From positions 1 to 60,594 of the forward strand of contig CADBKF010000005.1 of NCBI GenBank assembly GCA_902795195.1: DNA of 60,594 bases, given 5' to 3'. Under the pieces are notes generated by a model. It ran no database searches. It was not told the origin of the DNA and worked only from the letters and a program-made list of their open reading frames with translations. The translations under genes and the position numbers were made by a program. Positions 32,329-40,243 of the stretch are shown one piece after another. The DNA is from Oscillospiraceae bacterium (GTDB lineage Bacteria > Bacillota > Clostridia > Oscillospirales > Oscillospiraceae). Within the stretch, counting starts at the first letter, position 1. Each line of letters opens with the position of its first letter.

Positions 32329-34121
32329 AGCAGGAACATACAGAAAACGCCTCGGTCAACGCCCCGTTTTACTCCGTGCGCACGCTGCACAGCCGCGTCA
32401 AGGACGGCACCTTCCACGAGATCATCGACGACTGGAAGTGGATCTTCTCCTACAGCAAGCGCTACAAGGGCGCCATCGCCTTTTACACCATCTCCGGCAT
32501 CCTGAGCACCACGCTGGGCCTGATCGCCAGCGTGCTCTCCAAATACACGATCGACATCATCACAGGCCGCGACGCGAGCCGGCTTTGGCTGCTGTTCACG
32601 ATCATGGTGGGCAGCACCGTGTTCAGCCTCGTGTTTGAAAACCTCGTCAACCGGATCTCCATGCGCCTGGGCATCCGCATCGGCAACGACATCCAGGCGG
32701 ACATCTTTTCCAAGATCATCGACAGCGACTGGTCCATGCTCAACGGCTACCAGAGCGGTGACATCGTTAACCGCTTCAACAACGACGTAGGCACCGTCAG
32801 CAGCAACGCGGTCAGCTGGCTGCCGACGATCCTCATTTCGGTCTACCGCTTTGTGGCGACCTTCCTGGTGCTGCTGCACTATGACTGGGTGATCGCGGTG
32901 TTCGCGCTCGGCTCTGCGCCGGTGCTGCTGCTGCTGTCGCGGACGCTGATCCGCAAGCAGCGCGAGCACGGCCAGCGCCTGCGCAAGGTCGGCAGCGAGA
33001 TGATGAGCTTCCAGGTGGAGACCTTCTACAACCTGGACACGATCAAGTCCTTCGGCATCACCGATCAGTACTACGACCGGCTGCTCGACCAGCAGCAAAG
33101 CGTCAAGAAGGCCTCGCTGGACTACAACCTGTTCTCGATCCGCACGAACATCGTGATGACGCTCTCCGGCTCGGTGGTGTCGCTGGCGACCTTTGGCTAC
33201 TGCCTGTACCGGCTGTGGACCGACGCGGGCTTCACCTACGGCACGATGACGCTGTTTTTGCAGCAGTCGAACGGCCTGGCGAACGCGTTTCGCAGTCTGG
33301 TCGGCATCATCCCGAATTTTCTCAACGGCTCGATCTCGGCGCACCGCATCCGCGAGCTGGTGGATCTGCCCAAGGAGCGGCATCTGCGCGACGACGAGGG
33401 CGTTGCCGCGCAGGCCGAGCAGGGCCTGCGCCTGGAGCTGAGCGACCTCAGCTTCGCCTATCGGGATGAGGAGACTGTGCTCGAGAGCAAGCGCTTCACC
33501 GCGGGCCCCGGCGAGATCGTCGCCCTGGTGGGCGCCTCCGGCGAGGGCAAGACCACGCTGCTGCGCGTGCTGCTGGCCCTGGTGAACCCCAGAGAGGGCA
33601 CAGCGGTGCTGCGCGCGGCGGATGGGGCCACGCTTCCCCTCAACGCCGATACGCGCACACTGATCGCCTACGTGCCCCAGGGCAACACCGTGCTCTCCGG
33701 CACAATTGCGGACAACCTTCGCATGGGCAGGGCCGACGCGACCGAGGAAGAAATGCGGCAGGCGCTGGACCTCGCCTGCGCGCTGGAATTTGTCGAAAAG
33801 CTGCCCGACGGCCTGGAAACCGAGCTCGGCCGGCGCGGCAAGGGTCTGTCCGAGGGCCAGTCCCAGCGGCTGGCGATCGCCCGGGCGCTGCTGCGAAACG
33901 CGCCGATCCTGCTGCTCGACGAGGCCACCTCGGCCCTGGATGTGGCGACCGAGCGCCGGGTGCTGAAGAATCTGATGACCCAGGCGCCCAACAAGACCTG
34001 CGTGCTCACAACGCACCGGCCCAGCGTGCTCAACCTCTGCAGCCGGGTCTACCGCGTGGAGGGCCACCGGGTGGAGGAACTCGACCCCGAGACCTCGGCC
34101 AAGCTCGCGATGGATTTTTAA
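32325..34121 (+). CDS. Exporter-type ABC transporter, permease fused to ATPase
   Basis: The 598-residue protein begins with TTG at 32325, overlapping the previous stop by four bases. Six hydrophobic helices span residues ~45-330, then an ATPase domain with Walker A VGASGEGKTTLL, signature GLSEGQSQRLAIARA and Walker B ILLLDEATSALD. There is no N-terminal C39 peptidase domain, so it does not cut a leader itself. It should work as a homodimer to move a product outward, probably the modified peptide of this operon. In lasso clusters the exporter is of this kind. GC content matches the chromosome. Confidence 0.85.
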   Translation: MKQEHTENASVNAPFYSVRTLHSRVKDGTFHEIIDDWKWIFSYSKRYKGAIAFYTISGILSTTLGLIASVLSKYTIDIITGRDASRLWLLFTIMVGSTVFSLVFENLVNRISMRLGIRIGNDIQADIFSKIIDSDWSMLNGYQSGDIVNRFNNDVGTVSSNAVSWLPTILISVYRFVATFLVLLHYDWVIAVFALGSAPVLLLLSRTLIRKQREHGQRLRKVGSEMMSFQVETFYNLDTIKSFGITDQYYDRLLDQQQSVKKASLDYNLFSIRTNIVMTLSGSVVSLATFGYCLYRLWTDAGFTYGTMTLFLQQSNGLANAFRSLVGIIPNFLNGSISAHRIRELVDLPKERHLRDDEGVAAQAEQGLRLELSDLSFAYRDEETVLESKRFTAGPGEIVALVGASGEGKTTLLRVLLALVNPREGTAVLRAADGATLPLNADTRTLIAYVPQGNTVLSGTIADNLRMGRADATEEEMRQALDLACALEFVEKLPDGLETELGRRGKGLSEGQSQRLAIARALLRNAPILLLDEATSALDVATERRVLKNLMTQAPNKTCVLTTHRPSVLNLCSRVYRVEGHRVEELDPETSAKLAMDF

Positions 34122-34125
34122 CGAC

Positions 34126-34166
34126 AAAAAAACGGCATCGGAACGCGTGTTCCGATGCCGTTTTTT
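34126..34166. terminator. Bidirectional terminator between the cassette and the MacB operon
   Basis: AAAAAACGGCATCGGAAC pairs perfectly with GTTCCGATGCCGTTTTTT around GCGT. A/T runs on both sides let it work for the rightward ABC gene and the leftward permease gene. Confidence 0.93.
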
Positions 34167-34186
34167 CGTATATTTGCCGTTTTTTG

Positions 34187-35440
34187 TTATTCCCTTCTCA
34201 GCGCGTCGATGGGGTTCATGCGGGCAGCCTTGGCGGCCGGGAGCAGGCCGAAGACGACGCCGATGACCATGGAGAACAGGGCGGAGATCGCAATGGCCGG
34301 GACCGAGATCGCCACCGGGATCTGCAGCGACTGCGACAGCAGCTGCGCCAGGCCGATGCCGGCCAGGATGCCCAGAATGCCGCCCAGGGTCGTGAGGGCG
34401 GCGGCCTCGGTCAGAAACTGCCACAAGATCCGCCGTTTTCTGGCACCGATGGCCTTTTTGAGGCCGATCTCGCTCGTCCGCTCGGCCACGGAGACCAGCA
34501 TGATGTTCATGACGCCGATGCCGCCGACGAGCAGCGAGATGCCGGCGATCCAGATCAGCTGGCTGTTGGTGGAGCTGCTCATGGCCTGCAGCTGCTGGGC
34601 CTGCTCGAGCAGGTCCTGGCTGCGGTAGGAGAAGCCGCTGTTGCGGTCGGCCACCTGGCGCTCGGTCAGAAGGTCGGCCGCGGCCTTGCCGGCCCGGGTC
34701 ATGTCGTCGGTCGAGGCCACCTTCAGGGCCACGTTCTGCGGCTCGTCGTAGCGGTAGACCACTGGCCAGGCCTTGTCCGGCAGGAACAGCGCGCCGCCGG
34801 AGGTGTCGGCGTAGGTGTAGTAGTCGTTGAGCGTCTCGATCGTCGGCTTGAAGCTGTCGGACTGCTCGACCACGCCCACGATCGTGAAGGGCTCGCCGGC
34901 GATCTCCAGGGTCTTGCCGATCGGGTTGGCCCCGGAGAAAAGCGTGCCGGCTGCCTTGGTCGAGAGCAGCAGCACCTTGCTGCCCCGGTCGTAATCATCC
35001 TGGGTAAAGCCGCGGCCGTAGCAGAGCCGGTAGCCGTACACGCCCAGATAACGCTCGTCGACGCCGAACACCGCGCCGGTAAACTGCGTGTTGCCGTAGT
35101 AGATGCTGTCGGCGTAGCTGCGGGTGTGGAAGAGCGAGACCGCCTCCACCCTGTCGAGCTGCGCAAGCTCGTCGCGCGTCTGCTCGGAGATGACCGCCAC
35201 GCCCTCCGGCACGGGCGACCAGTTCATTTCGTATTCATAGTCGTTCTGAAAGAGCTTGATGACCACCGCGTTGGTCCGGGCGCCGATCAGATTCTGCTTG
35301 ATCTGCTCGTTGGTGCCCTTGATCGTGGAGACGATGGTGATGATGGCTGCAATGCCGATGATGATGCCCAGCATCGTCAAAAAGGAGCGCAGCTTGTGGT
35401 TCCAGATGCCCTGGAAGGCCAGTCTGATATTTTCCAACAT
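34187..35440 (-). CDS. MacB-type ABC efflux permease
   Basis: The 417-residue permease has the MacB layout: an N-terminal helix (LRSFLTMLGIIIGIAAIITI) with the usual NHKLRSFLTMLGI start, an extracytoplasmic MacB-PCD domain of about 225 residues, and three C-terminal helices (SLLVGGIGVMNIMLVSVAER). The ATG at 35440 follows GAGGG. It is the last of four genes in a leftward operon and should pair with the ATPase at 37220-37903. Such tripartite pumps export peptides, toxins or envelope lipids. Confidence 0.88.
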   Translation of the reverse strand: MLENIRLAFQGIWNHKLRSFLTMLGIIIGIAAIITIVSTIKGTNEQIKQNLIGARTNAVVIKLFQNDYEYEMNWSPVPEGVAVISEQTRDELAQLDRVEAVSLFHTRSYADSIYYGNTQFTGAVFGVDERYLGVYGYRLCYGRGFTQDDYDRGSKVLLLSTKAAGTLFSGANPIGKTLEIAGEPFTIVGVVEQSDSFKPTIETLNDYYTYADTSGGALFLPDKAWPVVYRYDEPQNVALKVASTDDMTRAGKAAADLLTERQVADRNSGFSYRSQDLLEQAQQLQAMSSSTNSQLIWIAGISLLVGGIGVMNIMLVSVAERTSEIGLKKAIGARKRRILWQFLTEAAALTTLGGILGILAGIGLAQLLSQSLQIPVAISVPAIAISALFSMVIGVVFGLLPAAKAARMNPIDALRRE

Positions 35441-35450
35441 AGCGCCCTCC

Positions 35451-37223
35451 TTACCAGCCGTAGAGCTCTTCCACGGTGCCCTCCACGGTCTTGGCGCCGG
35501 GCTCGGTCGCCTTGGCGTAGGGGAAGGCAATGTAGTCCTCGATGGACAGGCCGCTGACGATCTCGGTGTTCTCGCCCCAGAGCTTGCGCCCGGTGACCAC
35601 CTCGCGTTTTTCCAGCAGCTCGTTTTCGCCGCGGACAAAGACATAGCTCTTGCCGTTTTCCTGGAGCAGGAACGCGTCCTGCAGGTAGAAGCCGGACTGC
35701 CGGCCCTCGGAGATCAGGTGCAGCTCCATCCAGCCGCCCTCGGGCAGGTTGACCTCCTCGCCCACGCGGACCGTGAAGTCATAGAAGGAGACGTTGTTGT
35801 TGCCGTCGGACCAGTATTCGTTGCCGGAGGGCACGTCGGAGATCGTGGCGACCGTGCCCGTGAAGGTCTCGCCGGTCTCCCAGGAGAGGACCTCGACCGG
35901 CTGGCCCACATAGAGCTCGCCCAGGCGCAGCTCGCTGATGCTGCCGCGGATAAAGTATCCGCCGCCGCCCGAGAGCTTGATCACCGGCTCGTTGTTGACG
36001 AAGGCGGTGTCCGGGTCGTTCACGGTCAGGATCGTGCCGTCAAACTGGGCGTAGACGACGCCGTCACCCAGCTCACGCTGCATCTTCTTGTATTCCAGCT
36101 CCGCCATGCGCAGCTTCATCTGGTTTTCGTTGATGGCGTTTTTGAGCTCCTCCATGCGCTGCTTGCGCTCGTCCTCGCTCATGCCGGGCTCCTCGGGCTC
36201 GGTCGGCTCCTCTTCCTCGTAGGGAATATCGTCGCGGATCACCAGGGGGCTGCCCACGAGATCGGAGGCGTCAAACAGCCTCGCGCGCCAGGAGTTGCCG
36301 GTGTCGGTGAAGCACATGCCCCAGGCCGAGATCACATCCCGGTCCACGCGGTTGTCGGTGCACTGGCAGAAGCAGACATAGGCGGTGGTCCTGCCGATCA
36401 GGAAGCCCTCTACGTCCACCTCGCACAGCTCGTAGGCCTCGGTGACGCCGACCAGATACGGGTCGTCCGCCGTGCCGCTGCCGGAGACCAGGCGGAAGAG
36501 GTCGATGACATAGTTGATGTCCAGATCGTTCGGGTCCTCCACGGGAATGCCGCCGTTGTTCGGCTGCGTCGGCTCCTCGACCGGTTCTTCCCCGGGATTG
36601 TCCTCGCCGGGCGTCTCTCCGTTCTCACCGGGATTCTCCTGGTTCGGATCGGGCGCTGCACCTGGGTCGACAGGCACCTCCTCGACGGGCTCCTCCGGCT
36701 CGTCGGGCTCCGTCTGCGGGTCCGGCACCGGTACGATCTCCATGGAGTCGCCGTCCGCCCGCCGGCTCTGCACGGCAGAGAGCATCACCAGCTGCACGCC
36801 GGGCTCTGCGCCGGGCCGGGCCGCGGTGTAGACGGCCTTGCCGGCCAGCTCGTTGTATTCCTTCTTGTCCTTTTCCAGCTCGCGCTCGAGCTTTTTGAGC
36901 TCCAGCGCCTTGCGCTGCACGGAGAGCTGGCTGAGGCTGGTGTCAAAACGCAGCAGGGGGTCGCCCTTGTGCACCTGCTGGCCCTCGCTGACCAGCAGCT
37001 CCGTCACCTTCTGCGTCTGCGAGAGATAGACCGTCTGCAGGCGGTCCATGGTGACGTTGCCGTAGAGGCTCTCGCGGCCGCTGTTGTCGTCCATCATCGC
37101 GAGCTGCTCGACCGCAAAGACCTTGGCCGGATCGCGGTTCATGCGCAGCACCAAAAACAAGCCGCCGATGGCCAGGCCCGCCGCCAGCACGGAGATGATG
37201 GCAATCAAGAGCTTTTTCTTCAT
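35451..37223 (-). CDS. Long membrane-fusion adaptor of the MacB-like pump
   Basis: The 590-residue protein has a single N-terminal membrane helix (LLIAIISVLAAGLAIGG), then barrel-sandwich pieces (SEGQQVHKGDPLLRFD) and coiled-coil sequence (ALELKKLERELEKDKKEY). A long Pro/Glu/Gly/Asn-rich stretch follows (about residues 160-230). A globular insert and a second coiled coil (ERKQRMEELKNAINENQMKL) come before the beta-barrel end. This insertion is much longer than in usual HlyD/MacA adaptors (300-400 residues). It lies in the operon between permease and ATPase genes and may span a thick wall or hold a binding site (inference). Confidence 0.8.
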   Translation of the reverse strand: MKKKLLIAIISVLAAGLAIGGLFLVLRMNRDPAKVFAVEQLAMMDDNSGRESLYGNVTMDRLQTVYLSQTQKVTELLVSEGQQVHKGDPLLRFDTSLSQLSVQRKALELKKLERELEKDKKEYNELAGKAVYTAARPGAEPGVQLVMLSAVQSRRADGDSMEIVPVPDPQTEPDEPEEPVEEVPVDPGAAPDPNQENPGENGETPGEDNPGEEPVEEPTQPNNGGIPVEDPNDLDINYVIDLFRLVSGSGTADDPYLVGVTEAYELCEVDVEGFLIGRTTAYVCFCQCTDNRVDRDVISAWGMCFTDTGNSWRARLFDASDLVGSPLVIRDDIPYEEEEPTEPEEPGMSEDERKQRMEELKNAINENQMKLRMAELEYKKMQRELGDGVVYAQFDGTILTVNDPDTAFVNNEPVIKLSGGGGYFIRGSISELRLGELYVGQPVEVLSWETGETFTGTVATISDVPSGNEYWSDGNNNVSFYDFTVRVGEEVNLPEGGWMELHLISEGRQSGFYLQDAFLLQENGKSYVFVRGENELLEKREVVTGRKLWGENTEIVSGLSIEDYIAFPYAKATEPGAKTVEGTVEELYGW

Positions 37224-37903
37224 GCGCCCGCCCCCTCTCCGGTGTCGAGAATGCCGTCGCGAATGTGGTAGATCTTCTTGGCGCACTGTGCGATCGCCAG
37301 CTCATGCGTGATCATCAGGACCGTCGTGCCGCGGGCGTTGAGCTGGGCAAAGAGCTCCATCACCTGGTCGCCCGAGGCAGAGTCCAGCGCGCCCGTGGGC
37401 TCGTCGGCCAGCAGCAGGGTGGGATTTCCCACCATGGCCCGGGCGATGGCGATGCGCTGGCACTGACCGCCCGAGAGCTGGTTGGGCAAAAACTTCAGCC
37501 GTTCGCCCAGCCCCACCATGCGCAGCGCCTCCTGTGCCCGTTCGGTGCGCTCCTTCTTCGGCACGCCCGCGTAGAGCAGCGGCAGGGCCACGTTGTCGGT
37601 GGCGTTCATCTTCGGCAGCAGGTAGAAGCTCTGGAACACGAAGCCGAGATAGCGGTTTCGGATGTCGGCCAGCTCGTCGTCCTTCTGCTCGCCGATGTTC
37701 TTGCCCGCGAGGATGTAGGTGCCGCGGGTCGGCCGGTCGAGACAGCCCACCATGTTCATGAGCGTCGTCTTGCCGGAGCCCGAGGGGCCCATGATGGCCA
37801 CGTAGTCGCCCTCATCCATGCGGAAATTGACGTCCTTGAGCACGGGCACCGGGGTTTTGCCCTGGTAGTAGTCCTTGTAGATATGCTCCATTGCCAGGAT
37901 CAT
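37220..37903 (-). CDS. MacB/LolD-type ABC ATPase
   Basis: A 227-residue ATPase with Walker A MGPSGSGKTTLM, signature NQLSGGQCQRIAIARA and Walker B LLLADEPTGALDS, the ADEPTGALD form typical of MacB/LolD proteins. It drives the MacB-like permease. The start and stop each overlap the neighbours by four bases, so adaptor, ATPase and adaptor genes are translationally coupled. Confidence 0.93.
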   Translation of the reverse strand: MILAMEHIYKDYYQGKTPVPVLKDVNFRMDEGDYVAIMGPSGSGKTTLMNMVGCLDRPTRGTYILAGKNIGEQKDDELADIRNRYLGFVFQSFYLLPKMNATDNVALPLLYAGVPKKERTERAQEALRMVGLGERLKFLPNQLSGGQCQRIAIARAMVGNPTLLLADEPTGALDSASGDQVMELFAQLNARGTTVLMITHELAIAQCAKKIYHIRDGILDTGEGAGA

Positions 37904-39249
37904 CCGACACCACCTGCTTCCCCGGCCTCGCCTTCGGCGTCGCCCGCAAATTCGCCCTCGGGGCTGCCTTCAAACTCACCCTCGAAGCCGCCTTCAAACT
38001 CGCCCTCGGGATTGCCCTCGAACTCGCCCTCGAAGCCGCCCTCGTATTCTCCTTCAAAGCCGCCCTCAAACTCACCCTCGAAGCCGCCTTCAAATTCGCC
38101 GCCGTTCATGCCGTTGTCGAAGGATTCCTCATCGTAGCGCACCACGCCGGCGCCGGCCACGCAGGTCTCATCCGGGAAGGCGATGTAGTCGTTCGGCGTC
38201 AGGCCGCCCAGAATCTCCCAGCTGTCGGCGTCGGGGTCATAGCGGCCCAGGGTCAGGTTGCGCTTTTCCAGCTTGTCGCTGCTGTTGGCCGCCCAGACAT
38301 AGGGGCTGCCGTCCACGTCGCACAGATAATAGGCCGGCAGGAACATGCCCTGCTCGTCCTGGCCGGCTTCTGGCTCGATATAGACGTGCTGGCCCAGCAT
38401 CAGACCGTCGTCATTTTCGAGCTTCACATAGAACGGGTACTTGCTGGCGCTCGTGAACTCGTCGCCGCCGTACATGTTATTGTTGTTCTGCACGGGGTTG
38501 TCCGTGTCGATCATCTCGATCTCGCCGCGCCAGAGCACGCTCTCATCCGTGCGCGAGCGGACCACCATCGCCATGCCGGGCGTGAGGCTTGCGGCGAACT
38601 GCTCGCTCACGGTGCCCTTGATGCGGTAGTTTGCGGTCTCCACCAGGGTCATGTAGGGCTTGCTGGGGTCGTAGTTCTCCCCGTCCTGCTCGTTGATGGC
38701 CTGGACGCGGCCGGCGGTCTCGGCGCGGACCTCGGTGTCCTCGGTCAGCTTCTCAAGCCGCTCGATCTCCTTCTGCTTGGCCTCGATGTTGATCTTGCTC
38801 TCGTTGATGTCGAGCTCCAGCTCCTGGATCTGCAGGGTGTAGTCGAGCTGGGCGTCGGCCTTGGCCGCCGCTCTCTGCTTTTCCAGCTGCGTGATCTGGG
38901 TGCTCTTGGTGGTCACAGCGGCCTCGAGCTGGGACTTTTCCAGCTTGGCCTTCTCAAGCTCAAGCTGCGCAGCCTCGGTGTCGTAGGAGAACAGCAGCCG
39001 GCCCACCGTGACCTCGTCGCCGACCTCGACAAAGCGCTCGGCGATCTCCATGCCCTCGGCCTTCTGCACCGCGATGGTCCGGCCCGCCTCAACGATGCCG
39101 GAGTAGCGGTTGTTCAGCCCCAGGGCGCCGTAGCCCGTGATCATGCTGACCGACTGGACCGAGACGGTGGCCTCCGGCTCCTTGGTGCAGCCCGTGAACA
39201 GGCCGGCTGCCAGCACCAGCGCCAGCAGCAGGCAAATCATTTTCCTCAT
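37900..39249 (-). CDS. HlyD/MacA-type adaptor lipoprotein with Glu/Gly-rich repeat tail
   Basis: The 449-residue protein has a lipoprotein signal (LLALVLAAGLFTGC, lipid Cys near residue 16), a barrel-sandwich part (VEVGDEVTVGRLLFSYDTE), a coiled-coil hairpin (residues ~85-160, ESKINIEAKQKEIERLEK) and beta domains. The last 65 residues are tandem repeats of the type GGFEGEFE with Phe spaced by about four and Gly/Glu in between. The DNA is a run of 12-24-bp repeats (37925-38105). This Phe-Glu-Gly tail is not part of the family; it may bind wall polymer or cations (inference). It is the first gene of the operon. Confidence 0.8.
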   Translation of the reverse strand: MRKMICLLLALVLAAGLFTGCTKEPEATVSVQSVSMITGYGALGLNNRYSGIVEAGRTIAVQKAEGMEIAERFVEVGDEVTVGRLLFSYDTEAAQLELEKAKLEKSQLEAAVTTKSTQITQLEKQRAAAKADAQLDYTLQIQELELDINESKINIEAKQKEIERLEKLTEDTEVRAETAGRVQAINEQDGENYDPSKPYMTLVETANYRIKGTVSEQFAASLTPGMAMVVRSRTDESVLWRGEIEMIDTDNPVQNNNNMYGGDEFTSASKYPFYVKLENDDGLMLGQHVYIEPEAGQDEQGMFLPAYYLCDVDGSPYVWAANSSDKLEKRNLTLGRYDPDADSWEILGGLTPNDYIAFPDETCVAGAGVVRYDEESFDNGMNGGEFEGGFEGEFEGGFEGEYEGGFEGEFEGNPEGEFEGGFEGEFEGSPEGEFAGDAEGEAGEAGGVG

Positions 39250-39368
39250 GGAATTCCCTCCATCCTGTATAACTCTTCTTTTGACGATCCGGCGGCCGCA
39301 TGGTTCCGAAAAACCGGGCCTTGCGCGGTCGATCGCATGTCGATTTTGATTTTTTCTTTCCGCGCTTC

Positions 39369-39397
39369 TTGACGTGAGCGGCATCTTTCGCTATGAT
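39369..39397 (+). promoter_or_regulatory. Rightward promoter toward the 222-residue membrane protein
   Basis: TTGACG at 39369-39374, a 17-base spacer and TATGAT at 39392-39397. It faces the leftward MacB-operon promoter 26 bases further on, so the two run through each other. Confidence 0.7.
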
Positions 39398-39422
39398 ATA
39401 GGTACTCAGTCGCTATTTTTGC

Positions 39423-39451
39423 ATTATACCATATCTTGTGGCTTCTGTCAA
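39423..39451 (-). promoter_or_regulatory. Consensus promoter of the MacB-like efflux operon
   Basis: Reading leftward, TTGACA (39451-39446), exactly 17 bases and TATAAT (39428-39423), a perfect housekeeping-sigma match. The mRNA leader would be about 165 bases before the adaptor start at 39249. I see no clear riboswitch there. Confidence 0.9.
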
Positions 39452-39481
39452 TGACAGCAACCATATTTTCGAGGTGTTCCG

Positions 39482-40150
39482 ATGAATCCGCATACGCTTG
39501 CCGCTGCGGCGCTGATTGCGGCGCTGCTGATCTTTTTGATGGTCGTGCTCGGCTCGTACCTGATGGTGACGGGCTTTGCCCAGGGCGCCACGCTGACCGA
39601 CCGCGGTCTGCGCTCGCTGCGCTACTTTACCGTGCAGTCCAATCTGCTCGTGGGGCTGAGCTCGCTTCTCTACGCCGTCGCGCTGATCCCCGTGCTGCGG
39701 GGCAGGGCGAACGGGGTGCCGGCCGCCCTGCAGATCCTGCAGCTGGCCGCCACGGCCTCGGTGGGGCTGACCTTCCTGGTGGTCACGGGCTTCTTCATCC
39801 CGGTGCTGCACTCGAAGGACATGTTCGTCGGGCCGAACCTGTGGTTCCACCTGGTGGTCCCGCTGGTCGCCATCGTGAGCTTCCCGCTGCTGTTCCGCTT
39901 TGCGCCTCTGCCCCGAAGCGCCATCCTCTGGAGCGCGGTGCCGATGCTGCTCTACGGCAGCTTTTACACGCTCAACTGCCTGCTGCACGGCACCGGCGAC
40001 TATCAGAATCCGGCCACGCTCAACGACTGGTACTGGTTCCTCCACTGGGGCCTGCCGGTCGGCATCGCGTTCTTTGTCGGGCTGTGCGCCGTCACGATGG
40101 GCCTGGCCGCCCTGCTGCGGGCCGGAAATTTACATCTGCCGAAAAAGTGA
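39482..40150 (+). CDS. Six-helix membrane protein (Pr6Pr-like)
   Basis: A 222-residue integral membrane protein with six to seven hydrophobic helices. Its landmarks, YFTVQSNLLVGLSSLLYAV in the second helix region and LYGSFYTLNCLLHGTG followed by LNDWYWFLHWGLPVG near the C-terminus, match the Pr6Pr-type family of unknown function (related to FAR-17a/AIG1-like proteins). The start lies after GAGGTG. It stands alone, divergent from the MacB operon, with overlapping face-to-face promoters. No role can be read from it. Confidence 0.7.
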   Translation: MNPHTLAAAALIAALLIFLMVVLGSYLMVTGFAQGATLTDRGLRSLRYFTVQSNLLVGLSSLLYAVALIPVLRGRANGVPAALQILQLAATASVGLTFLVVTGFFIPVLHSKDMFVGPNLWFHLVVPLVAIVSFPLLFRFAPLPRSAILWSAVPMLLYGSFYTLNCLLHGTGDYQNPATLNDWYWFLHWGLPVGIAFFVGLCAVTMGLAALLRAGNLHLPKK

Positions 40151-40158
40151 AAAACAGA

Positions 40159-40187
40159 TTGAATTTTCTTTCCCCACATGATAAGAT
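40159..40187 (+). promoter_or_regulatory. Promoter of the ROK-like gene
   Basis: TTGAAT at 40159-40164, a 17-base spacer and TAAGAT at 40182-40187. A small hairpin GCGGCCCTTCGGCCGC (40213-40228) lies in the leader just before the GGAGG ribosome site. Confidence 0.65.
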
Positions 40188-40243
40188 CAATGCAGAAAAA
40201 ACTATGAAATAATGCGGCCCTTCGGCCGCAGCGGAGGTTACCA

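Noticed and set aside
28844-34121. Complete lasso-peptide cluster
   Set aside because: No asparagine-synthetase-like cyclase and no transglutaminase-like peptidase are encoded here; only the accessory genes are present.
39436-40212. Second frame over the six-helix membrane protein gene
   Set aside because: Its translation is Arg/Gly/Ala-rich without helices or motifs, while the 39482 frame has a ribosome site and a membrane topology.
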